NCBI GenBank assembly: GCA_020349885.1
Contig: CP070701.1
Location: 1,140,926 to 1,204,925 of the forward strand
Direction of reading: 5' to 3'
Origin: Acidobacteriota bacterium
Lineage (GTDB): Bacteria; Acidobacteriota; G020349885
Length of the DNA stretch: 64,000 bases
Part shown: one piece after another, positions 7,654 to 15,710 of the stretch
Numbering within the stretch: the stretch's first letter is position 1
Layout: the number at the start of each line of letters is the position of its first letter
Program-made: the position numbers and the translations under genes
The notes under the pieces: model-generated
What the model was told of the DNA's origin: nothing
Database searches by the model: none
Seen by the model: the letters and a program-made list of their open reading frames with translations, nothing else

Positions 7654-9240
7654 GTGAAATTTCTTTCCCTCCCTCCTCTCGTCCTCGTCGCGCTCTCCGC
7701 GCTGCTCTTGGCCGCGGCACTCCCTCCCGTGAACGCGGTGCCTCTCGGGTGGGTGGGGCTCGCGCCCCTGCTCTACGCGGCGGCGCGGGCGCCCCGGGCG
7801 CGCGACGCGGCGCTGCTGGGCTTCGCATGCGGGCTCCTGCTGTACGCGCTCACGATGTACTGGGTCGTGGGCGTCATGGCGCGCTACGGCCGCCTTTCCT
7901 ACCTCACGAGCGTTCTCGTGGCGTGCCTCCTCGTTGCTTACCTTGCGTGCTATGTCGCGGCGTTCGCCGCCTTCGCGCAGGCCGCCGTGAGTCGCGGGGG
8001 CCGCGCGGCGCTCTGGACGGCGCCTTTCGCATGGGTCGCGCTCGAATACGTCCGGAACTACTGCATCACGGGTTTCCCGTGGAATCCGCTCGCCCTCACC
8101 CAGCACCGCTGGCCAGCGTTAATCCAAGTGGCCTCCCTGGGCGGCATTTACGCTGTCTCTCTGCTCGTCGCCTCGTCGAGCGCCGCCTTGGCCTATGCCA
8201 TGCTCGCCCTGGCCGAAGCGAGGTCCCGCCGCAACGCATGGGCGGGGGTCGCCGTGTGCGTGCTGATTCCCGTCCTCGCGGCGGCGGGCGGCGCGGTCGC
8301 GCTCGGGCACGCCGGGGAAAGTTCCGCGTTCGTCCGCGCCGCCGTCGTGCAACCGAACATCTCGCAGGATGAAAAGCTCGCCGGCAGGGACGCCCTTCGC
8401 CAGCTTGAGCGCCACATCGAGCTCTCGCGCGGGACGGCTCCGCTCGCGCCGCGCTACCTCGTCTGGCCCGAATCGAGCGTGCCGTTCACCTACGGGAGTG
8501 ACGACGTGTACCGGCGGGAGGTGGCCGCGCTCGCAAAGGAAATGAGCGTCTTTGTGACCCTCGGGAGCGTCACGTTCGCCGGAAGTTACGTCCACAACAG
8601 CGCCATCACGGTCACGCCCGAGGGGGAGCCGTCCGCGCGCTACGACAAGATGCACCTCGTGCCCTTCGGGGAGTACGTGCCCCTCGGGGAGATTTTGTTC
8701 TTCGTCGAGCCGCTCGTCCGCGAGGTGGGAAATTTCCGGCCGGGCCTTTCGCGACCCCTGGGGAAGGTGGGCTATTACCCCTTCGGCACCGTCATCTGTT
8801 ACGAGATTATCTTTCCCGAGCTGAGCCGCGCCTCGGTCGAGCGCGGCGCGCAGTTCCTCGTCACGATAACGAACGACGCATGGTTCGGACGCTCCTCCGC
8901 ACCCTACCAGCATTTCGCGCACGCGGTGTTCCGCGCGGTCGAGACCCGCCGCCCCGTCGTCCGCGCCGCGAACACCGGCATAAGCGGCTTCGTGGACGCC
9001 TACGGCCGCATCCGGCAGGAAAGCGCCATCTTCGAAGAGACCGCCCTCGTGGAAACCATCCGTCCGCGCGAGGACAAAACCGTGTACGTGCGCTGGGGCG
9101 ACTGGCTGCCCAAGTTTTCCCTCCTCGTCGCGTTCCTCACTCTCGTCCGGGTCGCGTGGCCGCCGTTGCTCGCCTTTGTGCGCCGCAAGAAGAATGAATG
9201 GCTCGGCGGCGACGAGCCCAGGGAAAGCACCCCCCCATGA
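7654..9240 (+). CDS. lnt: Apolipoprotein N-acyltransferase
   Basis: Lnt adds the third acyl chain to lipoproteins in the inner membrane. The 528-residue product has several N-terminal transmembrane helices and a C-terminal nitrilase-fold domain with the expected catalytic triad: Glu in YLVWPESS, Lys in DKMHLVPFGEYVP, and Cys in TVICYEI. I chose GTG at 7654; the open frame continues 56 codons upstream through the repeat block and the end of the ankyrin gene, which is unlikely to be translated. GGAAG lies about 12 bases before the GTG. The pathway partners lspA and lgt are at 22.8-24.1 kb. Confidence 0.9.
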   Translation: MKFLSLPPLVLVALSALLLAAALPPVNAVPLGWVGLAPLLYAAARAPRARDAALLGFACGLLLYALTMYWVVGVMARYGRLSYLTSVLVACLLVAYLACYVAAFAAFAQAAVSRGGRAALWTAPFAWVALEYVRNYCITGFPWNPLALTQHRWPALIQVASLGGIYAVSLLVASSSAALAYAMLALAEARSRRNAWAGVAVCVLIPVLAAAGGAVALGHAGESSAFVRAAVVQPNISQDEKLAGRDALRQLERHIELSRGTAPLAPRYLVWPESSVPFTYGSDDVYRREVAALAKEMSVFVTLGSVTFAGSYVHNSAITVTPEGEPSARYDKMHLVPFGEYVPLGEILFFVEPLVREVGNFRPGLSRPLGKVGYYPFGTVICYEIIFPELSRASVERGAQFLVTITNDAWFGRSSAPYQHFAHAVFRAVETRRPVVRAANTGISGFVDAYGRIRQESAIFEETALVETIRPREDKTVYVRWGDWLPKFSLLVAFLTLVRVAWPPLLAFVRRKKNEWLGGDEPRESTPP

Positions 9241-10268
9241 CCCATTGGGGGTCGCTCCTTTTCATCGGCGTTGAAGGGGCGGCCATGACGCCGCCGCTTC
9301 GCCGGCTTCTTGAGCGCGTCCAGCCAGGCGGCGTCGTGCTCTTTGAAAGGAACCTACGCACGCCTGCGGCGCTCCGGACGTTCCTTTCGGAAATTCGAAA
9401 AATTCTCGACTCGCCCCCCTTCATCGCCGTCGACCAGGAGGGCGGCCCCGTCAACCGCCTCCGCGCGTTCTCCTTTCGCGCTCCCTCGGCGTGGGAAATT
9501 TCTCAAACAAACCGGCCCGCCCTCGCCGAGCGGCAAGGCTCCCTCACCGGGCGCGCGCTTCGGCTCCTGGGCGTCAACGTCGACTTCGCGCCCGTCCTGG
9601 ACTTGTCGCCGCCGGAGGCGGGAAACGGGATCGGCGTGCGCTCGTTCTCAACGCAGCCGGACGTGGCGGCGCGCTTCGCCGCGGCGTTCCTCCGCGGCTT
9701 AAAGAAAGAGCGTGTTCTCGGCTGCCTGAAACACTTTCCCGGCCTCGGCGCATCTTCCAGGGATTCCCATCGCGTGCTTCCCACCGTGCGGAAAAGCCGC
9801 CGGCGCATCCTGGCGGAGGACGTTTCCCCCTTCGCCCGCCTTTCGGGGCGCGCCCCGTTTCTCATGGTAGGCCACGGCTACTATCCCGCCTTTTCGAAAC
9901 GGAGGGTTCCCGCCGACCTCGATCCCGCCGTTGGAAGAGTCCTTCTGCGCGGGCGCCTCGGCTACCGCGGGATCGTTCTTTCCGACGACCTTGCGATGCG
10001 CGCGGTCCCCGAGTGGGCGCGGCGGAGGCGGCCCGAGGCCTTCCTCCGAGCCGGCTGCGACATGCTTCTGGTTTGCCGCCCCGGGGACGTCGAGCCGACC
10101 GCGGCGCGCCTCCGCGAGGCGCTCGGGCGCTGCGACGCCCCGCTGGCCGCCCACCTTCGGGAGAGCCTGAAAAGAATCGCGCGCCTCAAGCGCCGCCTGC
10201 CCCCGCCCCCCGGACGCTTTTCCGCGCGCGCCTTCGAGGCGCTCCGGCGCGAGATGGAAATTGTCTGA
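9237..10268 (+). CDS. nagZ: Beta-N-acetylhexosaminidase NagZ (glycoside hydrolase family 3)
   Basis: NagZ removes N-acetylglucosamine from anhydro-muropeptides during murein recycling. The 343-residue product has FIAVDQEGGPVNRL, the KHFPGLGASSRDSH motif (usual form KHFPGHGDTAVDSH) carrying the acid/base His, and the nucleophile motif SDDLAM. The loop is slightly degenerate: the usual second histidine is Leu and GDT is AS, but the catalytic Asp and DSH are kept. ATG at 9237 overlaps the lnt stop by four bases (ATGA), so the two genes are coupled. Confidence 0.88.
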   Translation: MTHWGSLLFIGVEGAAMTPPLRRLLERVQPGGVVLFERNLRTPAALRTFLSEIRKILDSPPFIAVDQEGGPVNRLRAFSFRAPSAWEISQTNRPALAERQGSLTGRALRLLGVNVDFAPVLDLSPPEAGNGIGVRSFSTQPDVAARFAAAFLRGLKKERVLGCLKHFPGLGASSRDSHRVLPTVRKSRRRILAEDVSPFARLSGRAPFLMVGHGYYPAFSKRRVPADLDPAVGRVLLRGRLGYRGIVLSDDLAMRAVPEWARRRRPEAFLRAGCDMLLVCRPGDVEPTAARLREALGRCDAPLAAHLRESLKRIARLKRRLPPPPGRFSARAFEALRREMEIV

Positions 10269-10279
10269 TGCGTTTACCG

Positions 10280-10306
10280 TTCCGCACCTCCCGTACTTTC
10301 CGCACC
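10280..10306. repeat. Nonamer tandem repeat TTCCGCACC
   Basis: TTCCGCACC, TCCCGTACT and TTCCGCACC run in tandem after nagZ. The same nonamer recurs at 19052-19078. Confidence 0.6.
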
Positions 10307-10343
10307 CCTGGTCTGTCCGCCAGGACAAGCTTCTGCACTTGAG

Positions 10344-10370
10344 GAGGTGGCGGCGCCTCAGCCTTTTTTT
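10344..10370 (+). terminator. Rho-independent terminator after nagZ
   Basis: GAGGTG (10344-10349), loop GCGG, CGCCTC (10354-10359) forms a 6-bp stem with one G-T pair, followed four bases later by seven Ts. It overlaps the convergent kinase gene: the T-run is that gene's terminal lysine codons and the stem includes its stop codon. Placement between convergent genes fits the role. Confidence 0.6.
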
Positions 10371-11614
10371 GTAATCTTTTTAAGAAGAGCGGCGGCCTGT
10401 TTCGCCTCGGGTTGGCGGTTCAGGAATTCATTGAGTTTCTTGATCGCCGCCCGCTTCATGCCCTGCTCGGCGTAGGTTCTTGCGAGCTCCACCCACGCCT
10501 CCTCCATCGTGTCGTCCATGGCGACGGCGCGCTCCAGCGAAGTGACGGCCTTGCGGCGCCACTTCGAAATTCTTCCCTGCGCCCGGCCCAGCAGAACGTA
10601 GAAATCCGCCCGTTTCGAATCGGTCCTGGTGGCGGCCGTGCACAGCTGGATGCATGCCCAGTTATCGGATTTCGAAAAAGCTTCGAGCGCCTGTTGGTAG
10701 TAGACCCCGGCGAGACGCACCTTGTCCTCTTCCACCGGCGCTTCCTTCAGGCTGGCCGCGGAGCCCAGGTCGTGAAGGAGCTCGGAGCCGCTGGCGTACC
10801 GGCTCTTCGGGGCCTTGCTCAAGCACTTCAACACGACCGCGTCGAGAGTTGCTGACACGTCAGGATTCTTGCGGGAGGGTAGCTCAGGCGTCCCCCTGAA
10901 CTGGGCGCGCATAAAATCAAGCGGCGTCTTCCCCTGGAATGGAAGCTCTCCCGTCAGCATCTCGTACATAACCACGCCCAGCGAGTACAGGTCGGACGCC
11001 GAGCTGATCTGCCCCCGCTCGATGTATTCGGGCGCCAGATACCCGAGGGTACCCAGAATCTTGCCCGGGCGCGTGAGGACGCCTCCCCCCATGGCATCGT
11101 CGAGCTTCTTGGCCAGCCCGAAATTCGTGATCTTCACGCCCCCGTCTTCTTGAAACAGAATGTTGTGCGGCTTCAGGTCGCGGTGGTAGATGCGCAAACC
11201 ATGGGCGTAGGTGAGAGCCCTCGCCACCTTGAGCGCAACGACCAGGGCGTGCCCCACGGGAAGCGTTTTCTTCTCCTGGAGGCTCCGGTCGAGGGGCGTC
11301 CCCTCGTGCCACTCCATGACCAGGTAGGGAGCCGCATCCGCTCCGCCCACGGCGAAAACCCGGTCGATGTGTTCGTGCTTCATGAGCCGGCAGACTTTTC
11401 CCTCGCGCAAGAATCTCTCTTTCGCCTCCACGACCTGTGTCGGGTCGAGGGACGCGGTCTCCAGGGTTTTGATAGCTACCTTCTCGTTCGTTTGCCTGTC
11501 AACCGCCTCCCACACGGAGATGGAATCATCCGTTTCGACGAGCTCGAGAAGCTCGTAGCGCTCGTTGACGAGAGCGCCCTTGGCGAAAGGCTTGGGTGCT
11601 TCGGCTTCTGGCAT
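10358..11614 (-). CDS. Ser/Thr kinase-like protein with C-terminal TPRs, probable pseudokinase
   Basis: A 418-residue cytoplasmic protein with a PASTA-free Hanks-type kinase fold (about residues 20-290) and a helical TPR-like tail (about 300-418). VAIK (K49), the helix-C Glu (E71), HRDLKPHN (D146, N151) and LAPE are all present. Two hallmarks are not. The glycine-rich loop reads ELVETDDSISVWEA with no glycine, and the metal-binding DFG motif is NFG: residue 164 is Asn, codon AAT on the reverse strand at 11125-11123. Loss of both normally abolishes or strongly reduces phosphotransfer, so a scaffold or nucleotide-sensing role is inferred. It is divergent from a TPR lipoprotein, 207 bases apart. 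Confidence 0.88.
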   Translation of the reverse strand: MPEAEAPKPFAKGALVNERYELLELVETDDSISVWEAVDRQTNEKVAIKTLETASLDPTQVVEAKERFLREGKVCRLMKHEHIDRVFAVGGADAAPYLVMEWHEGTPLDRSLQEKKTLPVGHALVVALKVARALTYAHGLRIYHRDLKPHNILFQEDGGVKITNFGLAKKLDDAMGGGVLTRPGKILGTLGYLAPEYIERGQISSASDLYSLGVVMYEMLTGELPFQGKTPLDFMRAQFRGTPELPSRKNPDVSATLDAVVLKCLSKAPKSRYASGSELLHDLGSAASLKEAPVEEDKVRLAGVYYQQALEAFSKSDNWACIQLCTAATRTDSKRADFYVLLGRAQGRISKWRRKAVTSLERAVAMDDTMEEAWVELARTYAEQGMKRAAIKKLNEFLNRQPEAKQAAALLKKITKKG

Positions 11615-11677
11615 GGACGGCGCGCCTTGTCTACAGGAAAAGAGGCTCTTTATTTAAGGGTTACTTTCCAGACACGG

Positions 11678-11686
11678 AGTATAGCA
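11678..11686 (-). promoter_or_regulatory. Extended -10 promoter of the kinase-like gene
   Basis: Reverse strand TGCTATACT, ending 63 bases before the kinase ATG; no clear -35. The leader holds only a weak AAGG. Confidence 0.45.
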
Positions 11687-11785
11687 CGGAAACGTTCAAA
11701 TCAGGAAACGCACGCGCCCCCGGTGGCCGAGAGCAAGTATCCCACCCAAACACTTCGTCGGGGCGAGTCCGAGCGCCGCATCTTT

Positions 11786-11814
11786 TTGACTTTCCGCCCC
11801 GAATTTCCTATGCT
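11786..11814 (+). promoter_or_regulatory. Promoter of the TPR lipoprotein, predicted leaderless
   Basis: TTGACT (11786-11791), 17-base spacer, TATGCT (11809-11814), then seven bases and ATG at 11822. The -10 box contains the upstream in-frame ATG at 11810, so that ATG would not be in the mRNA; this settles the start in favour of 11822. Confidence 0.6.
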
Positions 11815-11821
11815 TTTTCCG

Positions 11822-12613
11822 ATGCGAAACTATACCGCCGCGTGCGCTTTGGCGCTCGTTCTGGGGTGCGCGCTAGGGTGCGGAGGAGGCACCAGAGCGC
11901 AAAAGCCGCCCCGCCCGAGCGAACCTCCGGAAGCGGAAGCGTACGTCAACTTGTACCGCCTTGCCGTCCTTCGCTTCCAGGAGGGCAAACTGGATGAGGC
12001 CTCCTACAATTACCGGCAGGCCCTGGAGCAATTTCCCGCGCACGCCGAATCCCACTACGGCCTCGGCCTGTGCCACCTCAGCCAAGGGGAATATAAAGAA
12101 GCCCTTGAATCGTTCGAGCTGGCCCTTCACCACCGTCCCGACTACGACGAAGTCTACATCAGCATGGGCATCGTCCATAGCGAGCTGGGAGAACGCGAGA
12201 AAGCCGAGGAGGTGCTCCACAAGGCGCTCGATTCCCCGTCCATGCAGATCACGGGCCTGGCCAATTATCATCTCGGCCTCCTGCAGCTTGAGGCCGACGA
12301 ATACGAGCGCGCGTACTATTCGTTCCGCAAGGCCCTGAGCGATTACCCCGACGCCGTCCTGGTGCACGCCAAGATGGCGGAAGCCCTGGAGCGCATGGGG
12401 CGGAACGAAGAGGCCCTCGAGTACTACCTCGAGGCGCTCGAGGGCGAGCCGGGCTCGGCCGAATACACCTACAAGGTGGCCTTGGTTCACTTCCGGTTGA
12501 ACCATCGCGCCGAGGCGCTGGAGTATTTTAGAAAAACGCTGATCATGGCCCCGAACAGCGAGTACGGAGAGCGGGCGTTTGAATTTTTGAAGATGCTCGG
12601 CGAGCGCGAATAG
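11822..12613 (+). CDS. TPR lipoprotein
   Basis: A 263-residue protein with a lipoprotein signal (ALALVLGCALGCGGG; acylated Cys at position 16 or 20) followed by about six tetratricopeptide repeats spanning most of the chain, for example AESHYGLGLCHLSQGEYKEA. Such proteins resemble PilF/NlpI-type outer-membrane assembly lipoproteins, but no specific family can be named. The open frame continues far upstream through the reverse-strand kinase gene; that is a shadow. Divergence from a kinase-like protein that also carries TPRs suggests the pair work together, which is inference. Confidence 0.85.
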   Translation: MRNYTAACALALVLGCALGCGGGTRAQKPPRPSEPPEAEAYVNLYRLAVLRFQEGKLDEASYNYRQALEQFPAHAESHYGLGLCHLSQGEYKEALESFELALHHRPDYDEVYISMGIVHSELGEREKAEEVLHKALDSPSMQITGLANYHLGLLQLEADEYERAYYSFRKALSDYPDAVLVHAKMAEALERMGRNEEALEYYLEALEGEPGSAEYTYKVALVHFRLNHRAEALEYFRKTLIMAPNSEYGERAFEFLKMLGERE

Positions 12614-12679
12614 ACGCCGGTCCGGGGCACGCTCGAAGATTTGGAAAATTTCTACGGAAGCCTTCGCTGAGGCCCTCCT

Positions 12680-13831
12680 TTGAAGAATCGAATGCGGACG
12701 AAAGCGACGCCGCGAGACGACGCCAAGTACATGGACTGGGCCCTCGCGCTTGCCCGAAAGGGCGCGGGCACCGTGAGCCCCAATCCCATGGTCGGGGCGG
12801 TGCTCGTGTCGCCGGCGTCGGGCGGGATCGTGGGCGAAGGCGCCCACGGGCGCGCCGGCGGCCCGCACGCGGAAATCGTCGCCCTCGAGCGCGCCGGCGC
12901 CGAGGCGAAAGGCGCGACGCTCTACGTCAACCTCGAACCCTGCGCCCACGAGGGGCGAACGCCGCCCTGCACCGAAGCGCTCGCTCGGGCGGGCGTGAGC
13001 CGCGTCGTGGCGGCCATGGCGGACCCGAACCCGGCCGTTTCTGGAAAAGGATTTCAAAAGCTCCGCGACGCCGGGATCGACGTTGACGCTGGCCTGCGAG
13101 GGGCCGAGGCGAAGCGGCTCAACGAGGTTTTTACGAAGTTCATCACGACGGGTTTCCCCTTCGTCACGCTGAAGCTCGGTATGTCCCTCGACGGGCGCAT
13201 CGCCGACGCGAAGGGGGCGTCGCGCTGGGTCACCTCGGAGGAATCCCGAAAGCGCGTGCACGAGATGCGCTACGCCTCGGACGCCCTGCTCGCGGGCGCG
13301 GCGACGGTCGCGCAGGACAATCCGCTCCTGACCGTCCGTCTCGACGACGACCGCGCGAAGCCCCTCCTGCGCGTCGTGCTCGATCCCGGGCTCGAGCTTC
13401 CCCCGACGCTGCGCCTCTGGGACACGCTCCCGGAGGGAAAAATTCTTCTCGCCGCCGCGGAGGGCGCGAGCCTCGAAGCGCGCGCCTCGTTGGAGCGGCG
13501 CGGCGTCGAGGTGCTCGAAATGGGGACCGGGGAACCCGCCGGACAGGGAAAAATTCCCCTGCGCGCCCTGCTCGAGGCGCTCGGGAAGCGGGACGTCACG
13601 AGCGTTCTGGTCGAAGGCGGCGCTCGCCTGGCGACCGCCCTGGCGGAGGAAAACCTCGTGGATAAAATCGTGCTGTTCGTCTCGCCGCGCCTCCTGGGCG
13701 CGAAGGGACGGCCGGCCTTCGCCGACGGGGACGCGTGGACGCTCGCCGACGCGCCGCGCTTCCGCCTCGAGAGCGTCGAGCGCATCGGCGCCGACGTCAT
13801 GCTCGAGCTCTACCCCGAGGATGCACGCTGA
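12680..13831 (+). CDS. ribD: Bifunctional riboflavin deaminase/reductase RibD
   Basis: RibD deaminates and then reduces the pyrimidine intermediate of riboflavin synthesis. The N-terminal deaminase (about residues 18-145) has the zinc motif GPHAEIVAL and the second zinc motif EPCAHEGRTPPC; the C-terminal reductase begins near VTLKLGMSLDGRIA. Length of 383 is normal. Start is uncertain: TTG at 12680 has GAGG 7 bases upstream, while ATG at 12692 has a weak GAAG. The stop overlaps the ribE start (TGATG), so the genes are coupled. Confidence 0.93.
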   Translation: MKNRMRTKATPRDDAKYMDWALALARKGAGTVSPNPMVGAVLVSPASGGIVGEGAHGRAGGPHAEIVALERAGAEAKGATLYVNLEPCAHEGRTPPCTEALARAGVSRVVAAMADPNPAVSGKGFQKLRDAGIDVDAGLRGAEAKRLNEVFTKFITTGFPFVTLKLGMSLDGRIADAKGASRWVTSEESRKRVHEMRYASDALLAGAATVAQDNPLLTVRLDDDRAKPLLRVVLDPGLELPPTLRLWDTLPEGKILLAAAEGASLEARASLERRGVEVLEMGTGEPAGQGKIPLRALLEALGKRDVTSVLVEGGARLATALAEENLVDKIVLFVSPRLLGAKGRPAFADGDAWTLADAPRFRLESVERIGADVMLELYPEDAR

Positions 13832-14448
13832 TGTTCACAGGCATCGTCCGCGAGGTGGGAGTGATCGGGAAGGTGAAAAAAGTTCCCAAGGGGCGCGTCC
13901 TTTTCATCCGCATGAAGCGGCTCCTCCGCCGGCTCAAGACGGGAGACAGCCTCGCGGTGCACGGCTGCTGCCTGACCGTGACGAGGAAGACCCAGCGCGG
14001 CGTTTTCGTGGACATCGCCTCGGAGACGCTCAAGAAGACGACGTTCGGCGCGCTCCGAACCGGCTCGCGCGTGAACCTGGAGGCGTCCATGCGCCCGGGG
14101 GATTTCCTGGGCGGCCACTTCGTGCTGGGGCATGTGGACGGCGTCGGAACGGTGCGCCGCCGGTGGCGGGAGGGCGAGTCGCTCTACCTGCGCATCGCCT
14201 ACCCCAGGGCGCTCGCGCCCTACATGGTCTATACGGGCTCCGTGGCGGTGGACGGCGTGAGCCTCACCGTGGCGAGGGTTTTTCCCAAAAGCCACGCCCT
14301 CGACGTCTGCCTCATCCCCCACACGCTGCGCGAGACGACGTTTTCCGGGCTCCGCGTCGGAAGCCGAATAAACCTCGAAGCGGATATTCTGGGAAAATAC
14401 GTGCTCCGCGCCATGGAGTGCGCCGCCGCGACGCCCCGGCGCGGTTGA
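13831..14448 (+). CDS. ribE: Riboflavin synthase alpha chain
   Basis: Dismutates two lumazine molecules to riboflavin and a pyrimidine. The 205-residue product has the two-fold internal repeat of the family: MFTGIVREVG opens the first half and ALAPYMVYTGSVAVDGVSLTV lies in the second; GHFVLGHVDGVG is also typical. ATG at 13831 overlaps the ribD stop. ribBA and ribH are absent from the window, so the pathway is split. Confidence 0.93.
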   Translation: MFTGIVREVGVIGKVKKVPKGRVLFIRMKRLLRRLKTGDSLAVHGCCLTVTRKTQRGVFVDIASETLKKTTFGALRTGSRVNLEASMRPGDFLGGHFVLGHVDGVGTVRRRWREGESLYLRIAYPRALAPYMVYTGSVAVDGVSLTVARVFPKSHALDVCLIPHTLRETTFSGLRVGSRINLEADILGKYVLRAMECAAATPRRG

Positions 14449-14511
14449 CGCCCGCCGAAAAAAAAGCTGAAATTTTTCTTCTGGAAACTGGCTAACGATT
14501 GCATTTTCGGG

Positions 14512-14517
14512 TAACAT
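14512..14517 (+). promoter_or_regulatory. Possible -10 box before the class V aminotransferase
   Basis: TAACAT six bases before the ATG at 14524, with no Shine-Dalgarno and no convincing -35. It fits the leaderless pattern seen at other genes here but is weak alone. Confidence 0.35.
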
Positions 14518-14523
14518 GCCCCC

Positions 14524-15621
14524 ATGGCAAATAAACTCCTAAGCTTCGTCCCCGGTCCCGTCGAAATCCGCAAAGAAATCCTTGATGCCACGGCGCAGAT
14601 GGAAATGCTCACGCGCCTCGGGGGTTCGCACCGAAGCCCCGAATTCACGGCGTTCTTCAAGGAAGTGCTGGAACGCCTGCGCACCTTCCTCAACACTAAG
14701 CACCGTGTCTACGTCTCCACCTCCTCGGCAACGGGCCTCATGGAGGCGGCCATACGGAACGGCGCGCAAAAGCGCGTCGTGAACTTCGCCTGCGGCGCCT
14801 TCTCGAAGCGCTGGCACGACATCACCAAGCTCTGCGGCGCCGAGGCGGACCTGGTCGAGGTCGAGTGGGGACAGGCGACGACGCCCGAGTTGGTGGAAAA
14901 GCACCTTTCCTCAGGCCGCTACGATGCCATGACCGTCGTGCACAACGAGACCTCGACGGGGGTCATGAACCCGCTCGAGGACATTGCTGCGGTCGCGAAA
15001 AAATATCCCGACGTCGTCGTCCTCGTGGACTGCGTGAGCAGCCTCAGCGCCGTCCGCGTGGACATGGACGGCCTGGGGCTCGACATGACGCTCGCCGGCG
15101 TGCAGAAGGCCTTCGCGCTTCCGCCCGGCATCGCCGTCTGTACGGTGTCGGAGCGGCTTTTCGAAAAGTCAAAGAATATTCCGAACCGCGGCTACTATTT
15201 CAATTTCGAGGAGCTCGAGAAATACGCCCAACGCAACGCGCAGACGCCGACGACGCCCACGATGTCGCTTATCAGCGGCCTCCATGAGCAGCTCGGGCGC
15301 ATGCTCAACGAGGGCGCCGAGGCGCGCGAGCGCCGCCACCGCGCGATGGCCGCCCGCGTCCAGGACTGGGCGCGGAAGCGCTTCGGTCTTTTCGCCAACG
15401 AGAAATACCTTTCCCCCACCATCACGAACGTCCGCAACACGCGCAAGGAGAAAATCTCGACGGACGATTTCCGGAAAGCTCTCCGCGAGCGCGGCCTCCT
15501 TATCGCAAACGGCTACGGAAAGCTCAAGGGGGAGTGCTTCCGCGTCGGCCACATGGGCGACCTGACGCTGGAGGAGGTGGACACGCTCCTCCGGACGGCG
15601 GACGAGATCCTCGGCGCGTGA
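14524..15621 (+). CDS. Class V PLP-dependent aminotransferase
   Basis: A 365-residue fold-type I aminotransferase. FVPGPVEI at the start, the substrate/PLP segment STSSATGLMEAA, VVHNETSTGVMNP, VDCVSSLSAV and the Schiff-base lysine in GVQKAFALPPGIAV place it near alanine-glyoxylate/serine-pyruvate aminotransferases and archaeal-type phosphoserine aminotransferases. Which substrate it uses cannot be settled from sequence. It is monocistronic between ribE and the ABC cluster. Confidence 0.85.
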   Translation: MANKLLSFVPGPVEIRKEILDATAQMEMLTRLGGSHRSPEFTAFFKEVLERLRTFLNTKHRVYVSTSSATGLMEAAIRNGAQKRVVNFACGAFSKRWHDITKLCGAEADLVEVEWGQATTPELVEKHLSSGRYDAMTVVHNETSTGVMNPLEDIAAVAKKYPDVVVLVDCVSSLSAVRVDMDGLGLDMTLAGVQKAFALPPGIAVCTVSERLFEKSKNIPNRGYYFNFEELEKYAQRNAQTPTTPTMSLISGLHEQLGRMLNEGAEARERRHRAMAARVQDWARKRFGLFANEKYLSPTITNVRNTRKEKISTDDFRKALRERGLLIANGYGKLKGECFRVGHMGDLTLEEVDTLLRTADEILGA

Positions 15622-15673
15622 AACCCGTCCGCCTCGGCGGGCGTTTCTCCCATGCTCCCATAGCCCGGCCGCA

Positions 15674-15702
15674 TTGAACGGCTTACGGGCGCGTGCTATC
15701 TT
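15674..15702 (+). promoter_or_regulatory. Promoter of the Gld-like ABC operon, predicted leaderless
   Basis: TTGAAC (15674-15679), 17-base spacer ending TGC, TATCTT (15697-15702), then eight bases and the ATG at 15711. No Shine-Dalgarno is present between box and start. Confidence 0.65.
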
Positions 15703-15710
15703 ACAGCCCG

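Noticed and set aside
11150-11821. Forward frame upstream of the TPR lipoprotein
   Set aside because: It is antisense to the kinase-like gene and includes the promoter. The lipoprotein signal peptide begins at 11822.
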